Below, piece by piece: positions 47,521 to 59,484 of a stretch of DNA of 64,000 nt. This DNA is from Cryphonectria parasitica EP155 (lineage: Eukaryota; Ascomycota; Sordariomycetes; Diaporthales; Cryphonectriaceae). Below the pieces are notes generated by a model, which saw nothing but the letters and a program-made list of their open reading frames with translations, was not told the origin of the DNA and made no database searches. The position numbers were made by a program, and so were the translations under genes. Location: positions 834,068 through 898,067 of the forward strand of contig NW_024468910.1 of assembly GCF_011745365.1 (NCBI RefSeq), read 5' to 3'. Each line of letters opens with the position of its first letter. Within the stretch, counting starts at the first letter, position 1.

Positions 47521-48006
47521 TATAATAAGCACTGCAGCAATCCGAAGATTCCTAAGTATATGAAGAGTTTATGCTAATAAGAGCAGTATTAAAGTATTAA
47601 GTTCTTGAATACGGAATCGTACAAATCTTAGTAAGCAATGCAAGTATTCACTGCCTTTAAAGCTATTAGAATAGAGAGTAATCTAATACTTAGATTAACA
47701 ACTGAAGAACTATCTGAAGGAAATCTATCTGGCAGTAAGAAACGTAAACTTTCATATACTTGGTTCTTCAGTCCCTTGCTTGCTAGTAATCATTCCAGAT
47801 CACCACTGATCATTCCGAATCACTACTAATCACCGAGCGCCGGTGATCACTAGTGATCGCTCTATTGTTTGATTGGTTGGACTTTCTTGATCCTAATCCC
47901 TGATTATGTAATCATGGTTGCTTTTCCTGATGTGTTCCAGCCCCGCTAGTTCCGTCGGCTGATTCTTGTAACCTTGTCCGGTGTTGGTGTTTATTGGTTC
48001 ATAACA
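47521..48006 (-). repeat. A5 5' LTR
   Basis: 486 bp, equal to the 3' LTR. Contains the palindrome at 47845-47858. Confidence 0.9.
47845..47858 (-). promoter_or_regulatory. A5 U3 palindrome
   Basis: GATCACTAGTGATC is a perfect 14-bp palindrome. Just beside it CACCG and CGGTG form a second inverted pair with a 5-nt spacer. Confidence 0.5.
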
Positions 48007-48011
48007 ATATA

Positions 48012-49330
48012 CTTGAAGATGATTCCAAGAGCAATAAGCAATTAATAGTTGCTCTTTCTATTTATTCCAAGTTTTAGCGCTTGTAATAAATCTCTCTACT
48101 TCTTCAGCAATAATTGTATCTGCATAAAAGCCTTTCATAAAGTTAAGTACTTAAGTATTATTAATCCCTTTAATCTAATGCCACCAGTTGAATCGCTTCA
48201 GCTATAAGAAAACTTCTATACAAGCAAACAACATCAACTTACTACCAGCAAGCTCACTGTAGAAGAAGAATCTGAAGTTCTGATTATAGTGGTTATTAGC
48301 TAGATAGTTAGCTGAACTGAATATCTGATTGGAAGAGCTCTCAGACGTAGAAGCTATTTTCCCTCTTGATTATTGCTTTCTCCGATGTTTCTTTGCTTTC
48401 CTAATTCGAAATTCTTGAATTGAGAGCGCTACAGCTGGAATGCCTTTTATATCCTGCAGAAAACAATACTATAGAGATTGAGAGAATTTAGATGCTTAAG
48501 AAAGGTTTAGTTTGTAAGTAAAGCATACATAAAGTTTGTTTTATAATAAATAATAAGAGATTAAGTTAGCTATTCTATATTATACTAGAATTTTCTTTAT
48601 TAATAATTCTGCTAATTAATAAAAGTATTTCTGATTAGATATAAGATATTGATTAAAGTTCGATATTAGATAATATTATTATAATTCTTAATCTCTATTT
48701 CTTGTATATATTAATAGTTTCTTATTTTTATCTTTCTGTATTCTTTGCTTTTAGAATAATGCAATCAGCAAGCTTTTAATTTAAAGAATTAATATAGCTA
48801 GATATATTCAGATAGAGCGTGCTAATCAAACTATTGCAAGAAGTATAAATCTTGTTAATTATACTACTTTTCTCTGCAAAATATTATTCATCAAAAGTAT
48901 TCTACTCTATAATTTAACTATAAACCCACATTCAATATAATTAAACTTTTTGCTGCAGCTTATATAGATCTAAGCTATATCAGCTTCTATATAGAATTAT
49001 TAATTAATATGGAAAATATTAGAAAAAGGAATTCATTTCTTTATAATATTAGCTTACAAGCTCAATACATCATTCATCAGCCTACAATCAGAACTTATAC
49101 TACTCCTCCTCTATCCACCCATCTTCTCTCTATAAGAGATCTCAAGCATAATCCAGAGTTCAAACATAATGCACAGCCCGTTGTATAAGCATAATAGATA
49201 AAGAAAATAAAAGAATTCAGCAGGGAAAAAGAGTGCGCCCATCCATAGAATAAACTTGCTGCTCTTACTGATCCTTACGAACTGTAATGCAAACAGCTCT
49301 GAGCTACTAGCCTGAACAGCTAAATCCATA
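48012..49330 (-). pseudogene. B1 5' leader and gag N-terminal segment
   Basis: Element-order position directly after the primer-binding site. Minus-strand frames are badly interrupted and no domain is recognised; gag N-terminus is assigned by position only. Confidence 0.45.
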
Positions 49331-49342
49331 CTTACCGCACCA
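49331..49342 (-). promoter_or_regulatory. B1 primer-binding site
   Basis: Minus strand TGGTGCGGTAAG, one base from the LTR end. TGG pairs with the CCA end of a tRNA, so family B appears to be tRNA-primed, unlike family A. The tRNA was not identified. Confidence 0.55.
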
Positions 49343-49343
49343 T

Positions 49344-49662
49344 TGAACCAGAACTAGAGCGCCGTTGCCCTCGAAAGAAAAAGGAACAAACAGCTGCCGA
49401 AGCAATAAGCAAGAGCTCGTGCAACCCAAGCATGCCTGTACAGATAAGGACAGCAAACTAAGGCTGCACGGGCACAAGAACAGGATGAAAAACCTGTTTT
49501 AAACCTGTTCAAAGGATTCAAAATTGAAAAGAAGAGAAAGGATGCTTCCTTGTTGCTTATAGCTAAAGAATTTGAAAAGTGGATGGTATTCTTTATATGT
49601 ATAAGAACCCGTGACCCACTGTACTCCACGTCTCACGGACTACCACCCTGGCCACCACAACA
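49344..49662 (-). repeat. B1 5' LTR
   Basis: 319 bp. Plus-strand TGAACCAGAAC to CACAACA, so it reads TG..CA on either strand. Same length as the B2 LTR. Lies inside the gag of A6. GC-richer than the B interior. Confidence 0.88.
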
Positions 49663-50408
49663 CTGTATGACTAATAGCAGGCTCAGAGCGCCACTATCGC
49701 TAACTAATAAGCTCAGCTAGCCTAACAAGCTCAGCAGGCGCAGTTTACCTCTATAATTACCAGTGATACTGGAAAAGCATACAAGATAAACAAGCTTGTC
49801 ATATATAACAGCAATTAAAAAACACTGCATAGATTCCTTATCTACTGCAGAGCATACTTTTTGCATTATATAACTCAGTTTATTATGAAATCTGAGAAAG
49901 TTATCCTTGCAGAAACTCGTTTCAAAAAGAATGCTCTTATCTAGTACAAACCTTCTCTGTATAACCACTTGGAGCATCAGAATGATTCCAATGCATATAT
50001 TCAGAATACTAAGAATATATTCAATTCTTTTGAAAGCTTCAAGAAAGCTCTCAAGAAAACCTTTAATAATCTTAATAAAGAATGCATTACAGCTCAGCAA
50101 CTTATAAATCTCAAGCAAACTAAGTTAGCTTCTGCTTATATAATCAGATTCAAATAACTCTTAGCAAAGCTTTTATAAGAAGATAAGAATCTTATAAAAT
50201 ATTATTATAAGAAACTTAAGAATAATATTAAGAATGAAATCTTTAAGCAGAATTAGCTAGAGAACTTTATAATATTCTCTAATTAAGCAATCCGCATTAA
50301 TAATCGTTTATATAAATAATAAATAGAGAAGTTTAAGAAAGAAGAAAGCTAAACTTAGAGATTTCCAACTAATACAAACAAAAAACTTTAATATAAGAAT
50401 AGCAGTTA
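49663..50408 (+). mobile_element. A6 fragment, gag part 1
   Basis: Matches family A gag from the Gln/Ala-rich N-terminal segment onward (A1 about 1155-1900). The left end is broken by B1, the right end by A7. The pentamer AGTTA at 50404-50408 is duplicated at 57866-57870. Together with 57871-58909 its length equals the A1 interval it matches. Confidence 0.88.
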
Positions 50409-50902
50409 TGTAATGAGCACTGCAGCAATCCGAAGATTCCTAAGTACACGAGAGGTTTATGCTAACAAGAGCGGTATCAAAGTGTCAAGTCCTTAAATAC
50501 AGAACTGTACAAGTTCTGATAAGCGATGCAAGTGTTCACTGCCTTTGGGGCTACTCAGTATGTAAGACTGAATACTTAGATTAACAACTGAAGAGCTATG
50601 TACTGAATCTATCTAATGGTAATGAATGTGTCTTTATATATCCAGCTCTTCAGTATGGCTCGTCGGGATTGCTGGCGAGTCTAGCGATCCAAAGTGTGAG
50701 GCTCGCTGGGATCGCTGGCGAGCTTAGCGATCCAAGGTGTGAGGCTCGCTGGGATCGCTGGCGAGCCTAGCGATCCTTCCTCCTTTACAACCCTAATCCT
50801 GAGTTATGTAATCGATGCTTTGTTAGAACGTTGGGTTCTTAATACCTGGTTCTTGTTACTTGTAATCTGTTTTGTAACCTGCATGTTGGATGAGTTATAA
50901 TA
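50409..50902 (-). repeat. A7 3' LTR (three repeat units)
   Basis: TGTAATGAG to TATAATA (CATAACA before mutation). Contains three units of a 43-bp repeat. Confidence 0.9.
50657..50776 (-). repeat. 43-bp tandem repeat in A7 3' LTR
   Basis: Units 50657-50699, 50700-50742 and a partial third at 50743-50776. Each holds GGATCGCT and AGCGATCC as 8-bp inverted arms around a 9-nt spacer. The other LTR has only two units (57663-57739). Confidence 0.85.
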
Positions 50903-50993
50903 TCATCTCCCTTCTATCAGTTATTGTTCTCAACAACCTTCTGTAAGTATTCCAGCAAGTCTCTGTATTCATGATCTTGCCTTCCTAATCGAG

Positions 50994-51620
50994 ATGTTGA
51001 ATAGGATTAACAAAGTTGCGAAACTGAAATCTTCGAATTCTCGCTCTAACAAGAAGAAGCAGAAAGATTTCCTTCTTCAGTTCATTCTTTCAAACAGTTT
51101 CGATATGCATTCCTGTTCTTATTGCAATAGTTGGGGCCTGTAATTGTATATTGTTTCTTCTTATGATTCTTCCTGTTGCTCGGAGTGCGTTTCTCAAAAT
51201 CGCGCTAAGTGCGACGTTTTGGAACCGACGAACGCTGCTGAACTTCTTCTTATCTCTATTCAATACTGAAAACTGGAGGATGAGATAGAAGAGTTGGAGT
51301 TAAAGTTGCTTTAACTGCATTATCAAAAGAAGATGTAGCGTGAAAGAATATCTCGAGCTATTCATCGAAGCTTTAAGAATCTTGAAGAGCTTGAGAAAGA
51401 GGAGGCTGAGAAGGCTGAGGCTGAGAGGGTGCGTATTGCTGCTGAAGTGCAGGCTGTAGTGGCTGAGGAATCTGCTGTTGTAGCTGGGGATTCTTCTTTT
51501 GAAGGTTTTGATTGGAATTCCGTGGACTTGGGGAATTTTGTGATGAATTGATTGGGTTTCCTGAAGAATGAGACTTCTGAAGCTTCTGAATCTCAGTTCG
51601 GGGCGGAGCGGTTGTTCTAG
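50994..51620 (+). pseudogene. A7 antisense ORF: Zn2Cys6-like protein
   Basis: 209 codons in one frame, ATG 50994 (MLNRINK) to TAG 51618-51620, overlapping the pol stop. Spacing CX2CX7[C to Y]X9CX2CX7C. The N-terminal extension is Lys/Ser-rich and longer than in A4. A Glu/Leu-rich helix (LEDEIEELELKLL) follows, then the shared tail (GFDWNSVDLG). Several stops, all one transition from Gln, Arg or Trp codons. Confidence 0.73.
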
Positions 51621-54600
51621 GTGCTGGTTTCTTTCTTTTTCCAATACTTAGCTACTTTTTCCTGAGCATTCTTAATGTTTTTCTGTGATTCTCATGAATT
51701 TTCACTTATTGAGTAATCTTTTCACTTGATGAGGTATTCCCTTGTGCTGTTTGTGCTTCTGTATTTGAGAATCTTCTCTACTTTATACTCTGGTTCATTG
51801 TTTTCTACTTCTGCTGTATTATCCGCTAGTATTTTCTATACTGCTAGTTCTAGTAATGAGATGTGGAAAACTGGATATATTCTCATTTCATAAGATAATG
51901 CTAATTCATAGTTAACTGGAGAAATCTGTTGCAAGATTTTGAATAGTTCTAACTTCTTGTAATTAAGTTTATTGCTGGATCTAGTTGTTTTAATGTTTTT
52001 CCGGAGTAGATAGATCTTATTTCCCTTCTGCAGGATTAGTTTCTCAATTCTTTTGGAGTTTGTATATTATATTATTCATTCTTGAATGAATTGCAATTCT
52101 GATTGGAATTTCTTCTGAACTTTCTTAATCTTTTTAACTTTTTTATCTATAGCTTCTATATCTGCTTCTAGCAGTACTTTATAATAAGCTATTAGATTGT
52201 ATTTATAGAGTATAAAGAATGATGATTTCTTTGTTATGCTTATATCTGCGCTATTATAAGCAAACTGTACGAGAAGCAACAGATTAATTCAGTTATTCTG
52301 TTTCTGATTAATGTAGTATTGAAGATATTATTTAATAACTTGATTTATTCTTTCTATTTGTTTATTTATTTGCAAGTAAAATACTATGAATATTCTGTAA
52401 TGTATTCCGAGTTATTTTATAAGCAAAGTTCAGAATTTTGAGTTGAACTTTCTATTTCTATTAAAGATTACTTCTTCTAATATGCTATAGTTAGCAATAA
52501 TCGTTCTAAGGAATACATATGCAAGTTCTTCTGCTATATTGCTTTCCTTATAAAAGAGAAAATAAGTATATTTGCTTAGTTTGCAAATCATTACTAGAAT
52601 GCTATTATATTGCATCTTAGTTAAAAGTTCTTATAAGAGAAGTAGCTTGATAATAAAATTTAGACTGATGAATTGCTAAATAGTTATAAATATTGATAAG
52701 GAATGCAGTAGTTCATAAAGCTTATATCTTTCTATCTTGTTCTTCTTACAGCTATTGCATTATTATAGAATATTCTCAATTCTTTTCCTAAAGCTTAATA
52801 GATTTCAGTATCTTTTGATACATTTATAAATTGCTCTAACTCTCTGATATCCGTATGCTGATACATTATATATATTCTTAATATACTTATTTTATTCATT
52901 TGAAATTATTGATTCTAAATTCTTTTCTGAAGATTCAATTCTGAAAGCAGCATTTAGTTCTCTGTATATATTAACGAGATTTTCTGATTTATCTTGAATA
53001 AAGATATTCTATATATCCGAGAAATCTATATCTTAATAATCTAATCTTCTGCTGAAAGCATCTGCTCATTCGTTCTCTAAGCCTTTGCAGTATACAATCT
53101 TGAAATCAAACTATAAGAGAAATTCTGCTCATCTAACTTATTGCTTATTCAAAACCTTAGTTATTATAAATATAATCAGATTCTTATAATCTGAGTGAAC
53201 TATAATCGGATGCTATATGCTGATGAAGTAGTGTTGCTACTCCTTGAAAGCTTTTACTATTGCTATAAGCTTCTGATCAGGGATTCTGTAGTTAACTTTT
53301 GAGCTGTTTAGCTTTTTTAAAAAGTTACTTACAATTCTTAGATGCTCTTGATTATCTTGCTAACTAAGTTGTTCCCTGAGTGCATATTCCGATATATTAG
53401 TTTCAATTTCAAAAGGCTTGTAGGAATCTGCTTTATACAGAATTAGCTTTAAGATAATATGCTTGATAATTTTATTAAAAGCTTCTTGCATTTTAGAGAT
53501 TCATTCGAAGAGCTGCTTCTTCTTAGTAAGATTTGTAAGAGAATATACGATTCAGCTATAGTTTTTAATAAACTGCTTATAGAAGTTAATATATTCGAGA
53601 AAAAATCTAATATTCCTAATATTCTTAGAAATTAGCTAATTTCTAACAGCTTCTACCTTATCTTTCTATAGCTTGATACATTCTAGCTTGATTATAAATC
53701 TGAGATAATCAACTTTTTGTATATAAAAGTAACTCTTTGCAGATTTTACAAAGAGTTTCGCATTCTGAAGCATTTATAATACTGTTTTTATATATTTCTT
53801 ATATTCTTCTAGTATTCAAGAGTAAATAAGAATATTGTTGAAATAAGCAATAATGAACTGATCTAGATGCTTGTATAGAATATGATTAATTATTTCTTAA
53901 AATGAAGCTGAAGCGTTTGTTAAACTGAAGAGTATAACTAAATATTCGTAGTATTTATAGCATATTCTGAAAGCAGTTTTCCATTCTTCTTCTTTCTTTA
54001 TTCTAATCAGATTATAAGCTTCTTTTAGATCTAGAATTATAAATTACTATACTTCTTGCAATCTATCTCATAGTTTCTTAATAAGTAGTAATAAATATCA
54101 GTTCTTGATTATAATATTATTAAATTACTTATAATTAATATATAGCTTAAGCTTGCTATTCTTTTTTAATATAAACAGAATGGAATATTCTGCTAGTAAT
54201 TGCAATAATTATATATATTCCTTCTTAAGATTCTTATTAAGATATTCCCTGAGTATTTCTAATTATGCTTTATCTAATCTGTAAATAGGGAAGAATTTGA
54301 GCTATCTTTCTTCTTATAGTGAGATCTCGTGATTATATGAGCTGTATTCTAGCAGTTCTGTATCCAATTCTTTCTGAAATAATTTCTTGAACTTGTAATA
54401 TTTGCATAGTATGCTTGCAAGTATTGATTCTGATTTATATGCTGTTTCTGCTACTTGGAGGAACAGTAGGTACTGTTGAGCGTGCTTCTTTTCATTTGCT
54501 GTTTTTGAAAGCTTTAAGCGTTCGCTCCAGGCTGAACCGAGCGCTCGAGAGCTTAGTTTCGAGGTTTTTCCTGTGTGGATTTACAATTCACTTTCTGAAG

Positions 54601-55336
54601 CTTTTCCTTATTGCTCCGAAGCGGATCGACTTGCTGAGAGCTTTGCTTCTGTTGTTTTACTAACCTGTTAGCGCTCTGATACTATTTGAGTTCGCTTATT
54701 ACTAGATTCTTCTCCTTGTACTGCTAGCTCTGCTGACTTGAAAGTGTATATAAAGTTGTATAAAGCTTCTTTTCCTGAGTATTCTTCAGCTACTAGCTTC
54801 GATCCTGCATTATTGATTGCAACTATCTCTCTAAATACAGCTTGTTCTCATAAGATCTGGCTAGTAGTTCAATCGATTCGAGAATTATGCTCTTTAAGCT
54901 ATAAAAGTTCTATAATCAGCTTATGCTATGCTGTATCCGTGATATCAAAGGAAGCTCTGATTATATGTTCTTGAATCAAGATAGATAGATGATTAGTCTT
55001 CTTATCGATTACTTCTTAGTTGTATGCAACAGATTGTTCTTTTATAGTGCTGAGAGTATATGATTGCTTCTTTCATTTCTACTGTAGTTGTGCTTGATTA
55101 ACAATATATAGGAATATAAAGTTTCTCTAAGCACTACTATTCAATAGTATGCTGTACTTGTATTCTTGAATATATATATCGAACTTAATATGAGCATAGT
55201 CTGCTTTAAAAGCTTTATATAGAGACTGTTTCGGTCTGATTATCTGCAGTTTCTTTATAAGCAATCCTATTCTTTTGAGTTTATCGAGAACTGCTTATTC
55301 TTCTGAGCCTGCTTCGCTGCTTCTTGAGCAAGCTTC
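51617..55336 (-). pseudogene. pol: A7 pol, RIP-damaged
   Basis: 1240 codons, no net frame change. RT active site YFNN at 53834-53845. Integrase with CKLSKYTYF (about 52560). Stop TAG 51617-51619. Overlaps gag by 82 nt. Confidence 0.87.
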
Positions 55337-57366
55337 TTAGCTTGCTTCTGTCCGTATTATCATTATTCCTGATCTTTCTTCTATTAATGCTAGTTGCAAA
55401 CCTTGTTGTTAATATGAATCGTACAGAGCATCATTCTGCATTGCTACTACTCTACTTTCTTATTCACACATTGTTCGAAGCAGTTATCTGGTAGTCCGAT
55501 ATATGCATTATAGTGCTGCCTGTTGAGGATTTCCCTGAAGTGGAATTCCCGCTTCTCGATAGCCTGAAGAATTTATTCTAGTTCTCTAATAGGAAACCAT
55601 TCGTATTGCATCTTCTCTAAGAAATGCGTTCTGTAGCTATAATAAGTATAGAAGATCTATACTAGTTTATAGTATAAGCTGTAAAGTAAGCTAATTCAAG
55701 AATCCTTGTTTTATTATGCTTCAATGTTTTGCAAGAGGATATAGATGAAGAGCTTTTCTAGCTTTATCTCATAAACAAGATACTCGATTCATGTTGTTTC
55801 CTTGTTCTACTCAATGCTAAAGGGAAATCTTCCTGTAAGCTTCTTGAGTTCGTTATATATGAGAGATTCTGGTGAATCGTTGAATCGTTCATCTTGGTTT
55901 AGCTCTTCTGCTGCCTGAGAAGCGCTCTTAGTGTTGTTCAGGTATTTGTACCAATAGCTAAGAGGGTATCATCCCTTATTCATATCTCTGGTTATGATGC
56001 TTAGTATGAGTAATAAGGAGTGATAAAGAGCGTTACTATCGAGTTCTTCTTTCAATATCTGAATGCTCTGCTTAGTGATGTTGGAGCAGTCCGAGTTGTT
56101 GCTGCTCATAGTTATGCTAGATGTATATCCTCGTTCTGCTGTTGCTATCTGCCTGTAGCGCTTAGATTTCTAGAGGAACTATTCTGAATCTTTCTTACTC
56201 AAGAGATGTATTAAGCAGTTATTATTATAGCAGAATGTTCAGCTAAGACTTCTGTAATCAATAGAGTTCGATATTTGCTCTGAGAGAATGTTTTTGCTTA
56301 GTTGATTGGATTTCTATTATTAAGCAATATTCATCTGATATTCTTTCTAAACTAGTTGCTATTTGTTCTTCTGAGATTAATAGCAATTGCATGCTATATA
56401 TTCTTGTTTATTGCAGTTATAGCAAGTAATATTATTCCTCTTGCTATACTGTTTGTTAGCTATATTGAGTTTCATGAAACTAGCGTACATAATACCGCTC
56501 TGCGCTATGCTGCTTTATTAACTGCTATTTTTGTATTGGAGTTTCTTGCTTATATTAGCTGGAAATCTCTAAGTCTAGCTTTCTTTCTTCTTAAACTTCT
56601 CTATTCATTGTTTATATAAATGATTATTAATATAAATTGCTTGATTAGAGAATATTGCAAAGTTTTCTAGCTAATTCTATTTGAAGATTTCATTCTTAAT
56701 ATTATTCTTAAATTTCTTATAATAGTATTTTATGAGATTTTTATCTTCCTACAGAAGTTTTGCTAAGAGCTGCTTGAATCTAATTATATAAGCAGAAGCT
56801 GATTTGATCTATTTGAGATTTATAAGCTGCTAAGCTGTAATGCATTCTTTATTAGGATTACTGAAGGTTTTCTTGAGAGCTTTCTTGAAGCTTTCAAAGA
56901 AATTAAATATATTCTTAGTATTCTGAGTATACGTATTGGAATTGTTCTAATGCTTCAAGTGGTTGTGCAGAGAAAGCTTGTATTAGATAAGAGCATTCTT
57001 TTCGAAATAAGTCTCTACAAGAATAACTTTCTCGGGTTTCATAGTAAACTAAATTATATAGTATAAGAAGTATGCTCTGTAGTAGGTAAGGAATCTATAT
57101 AGCATCTTCTGATTGCTATTATACATAGCGAGCTTGTTCATCTTGTATGCTTTTCCAGCATTGCTGACTGCAGAGATAAACTGCGCCTGCTGAGCTTGTT
57201 AAGCTAGCTGAGTCTGCTGGTTAGCAATGGTAGCGCTCTGAGCCTGCTATTGTTTGCACAGGTTCTGAATATGCTGAATAAGCTGGTATACCTAGTTAAT
57301 CAGTTCTTTCTGAGTAGAAGCGCATAAGGATAAAGAGATTCCTAGAGAAGCTATTGTATTCCGTAT
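55255..57366 (-). pseudogene. gag: A7 gag, RIP-damaged
   Basis: 704 codons to TAA 55255-55257. Zinc knuckle 56383-56424. N-terminal Gln/Ala-rich stretch near 57180-57250. Confidence 0.82.
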
Positions 57367-57414
57367 TGCTTAAGAGGATAATACTGAACTGTTCTTGAAT
57401 AAGAGTTGTTAAAA

Positions 57415-57865
57415 TGTAATAAGTACTGTAGCAATCCGAAGATTTCTAAGTATACAAGAGGTTTATGCTAACAAGAGCGGTATCAAAGTATCAAGTTCTT
57501 GAATACAGAACTGTATAAGTTCTGATAAGCGATGCAAGTATTTACTGCTTTTGAAGCTACTCAGTATGTAAGACTGAATACTTAGATTGATAACTGAAGA
57601 GCTATGTACTGAATCTATCTAATGGTAATGAATGTGTTCTTATATATCCAGCTCTTCAGTATAGCTCGTTGGGATCGCTGGCGAGTCTAGCGATTCAAGG
57701 TGTAAGGCTCGCTGGGATCGCTGGCGAGCCTAGCGATCCTCCCTCCTTTACAACCCTAACCCTGGGTTATGTAATCGATGCTTTGTCAGAACGTTGGATT
57801 CTTGATACCTGGTTCTTGTTACTCGTGACCTGTTTTGTAACCTGCATGTTAGATGAGTTATAATA
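57415..57865 (-). repeat. A7 5' LTR (two repeat units)
   Basis: 451 bp. Repeat units at 57663-57705 and 57706-57739. Telomere-like AACCCTAACCCT near 57752. Confidence 0.9.
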
Positions 57866-57870
57866 AGTTA

Positions 57871-58909
57871 ATAGAGCAGTATAGCTTAAAGCAGTACTAT
57901 GTATGCTAGCTCTATAAAACTTAATACAGCTAACAAGCAGTATAGCAAGAGAAATAGTATTACTTGCTATAATTGCAACAAATAGAAATATATTGTATGC
58001 AACTGCTATCAATTCTAAAAAAATAAATAGCAGCTAGTTTAGAAAGAATGCTAGATAAATATTGCTTAGCAATAGAAATCTAATCAACTAAGCAAAAACA
58101 TTCTCTTAAAGCAAGTATCGGACTCTATTAATTACGGAAGTCTCAGCTGAATATTCTGCTATAATAATAACTGCTTAATACATCTCTCGAATAAGAAAGA
58201 TTCAGAATAGTTCTCTTAGAAATCTAAGCGCTACAGGCAGATAGCAATAGCAGAATGAGTGTATATGCTTAGTATAACTATAAGCAGCAATAATTTGAAC
58301 TGCTTCAACATTATTAAGCAAAGCATTCAAGCATTGAAGGAAGAACTTAGTAATAATACTCTTTATCATTCCTTATCATCTATGCTAAATACTATAACTA
58401 GGGATATGAATAAGAGATAGTATCTTCTTAGCTATTAGTATGAATACCTGAATGATACCGAAAATACTTTCCGAGTAACAGAAGAATTCAGCTAAGACAG
58501 ACGATTTAGCAATTCACCAGAGTTTCTCGTGAATAACGAACTCAACAAGCTTAAAGAAAGATTTCCCTTCAGCATTGGATAAAACAAGGAAACAATATGA
58601 ATTGAATATCTCGTCTATAGAATAGAGCTAGAGAAGCTCTTCATCTGCATTTCTTTACAAAACATCAAAGCATAATAAGATAAGAATTCTTGAATCAGCT
58701 TACTTTACAGCTTATACTACAAACTAGCATAAATCTCCTACATCTATTATAGCTGCAGAACGCATTTCTCAGAGAAGATATAATATAAATAGTTTCTTAT
58801 TAGAGAATCAGAACAAATCCTTTAAGCTATTAAGAAATAGGAACTCCGCTTCAGAGAAGTTCTTAACAAGCAGTATAATAACGTATATATTGAGCTACTA
58901 AACAACTGC
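57871..58909 (+). mobile_element. A6 fragment, gag part 2
   Basis: Continues family A gag after the A7 insertion through the zinc knuckle region (about 57965-58006). Cut at 58909 by the B2 LTR. Confidence 0.86.
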
Positions 58910-59228
58910 TGAACCAGAACTAGGGCGCCGTCGCTCTCAAAAGAAAAAGGAACAAACAGCTGCCGAAGCAATGAGCAAGAGCTCGTGCAACCCAAGCATG
59001 CCTATACAGATGAGGACAGCAAACTAAGGCTACACAGGCGCAAGAACAGGATGAAAAACCTGTCTTAAACCTGTTTAAAGGGTTCAAAATTGAAAAGAAG
59101 AGAAAGAATGCTTCATTATTGCTTATAGCTAAAGAATTTGAAAAGTGAGTAGTATCCTTTATATGTATGAGAACCCTTGACCCACTGTACTCCATATTCT
59201 ACGGATTACCATTCTGGCTACTACAACA
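58910..59228 (-). repeat. B2 3' LTR
   Basis: 319 bp, TGAACCAGAAC to CTACAACA on the plus strand. Followed on the right by the sequence that reads as a polypurine tract on the minus strand (AAGGGAGAAC then TGTTG). Confidence 0.88.
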
Positions 59229-59484
59229 GTTCTCCCTTAGCAACTTTCTTCCAAAGTTGTAACAAATCCAATAGTATGCTAGATTTGATCAGATAAAGAT
59301 AAAGTAAAGAAATAAAGAATTCATTGCAAATTGCTAAAGGAAATACTGCAAACCAAATTATTCTTCCAATTCAATCCTTATATCTCTTTCTATTGCTTAA
59401 GCTATTATTCAAATCAATGCAGAAATATTAGTATTCATCTTTAGTTTATTTGTAATACAGGTACGATCTGGACAAATCCTAATG

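Larger units (their letters stand above)
40588..48006 (-). mobile_element. A5: full-length family A retrotransposon, divergent LTR and antisense ORF
   Basis: 486-bp LTRs (40588-41073 and 47521-48006) flanked by ATATA (40583-40587 and 48007-48011). The outer ends of the LTR match family A, but U3 contains GATCAC half-sites not seen elsewhere in the window. The right LTR start has lost TG (TATAATAAG). Confidence 0.94.
50409..57865 (-). mobile_element. A7: full-length family A retrotransposon with tandem repeats in U3
   Basis: LTRs 50409-50902 (494 bp) and 57415-57865 (451 bp) with duplication AGTTA. The LTR lengths differ by exactly one 43-bp repeat unit. Inserted in A6 gag. Confidence 0.94.

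Noticed and set aside
49111..49629. Minus-strand ORFs of 72 and 91 aa near the B1 5' LTR
   Set aside because: One lies in the leader next to the primer-binding site and the other inside the LTR itself (also seen at 58920-59195). Their openness reflects lower RIP, not a gene.
50657..50776. CRISPR-like short repeats
   Set aside because: Head-to-tail 43-bp units without spacers, inside an LTR of a eukaryotic element.
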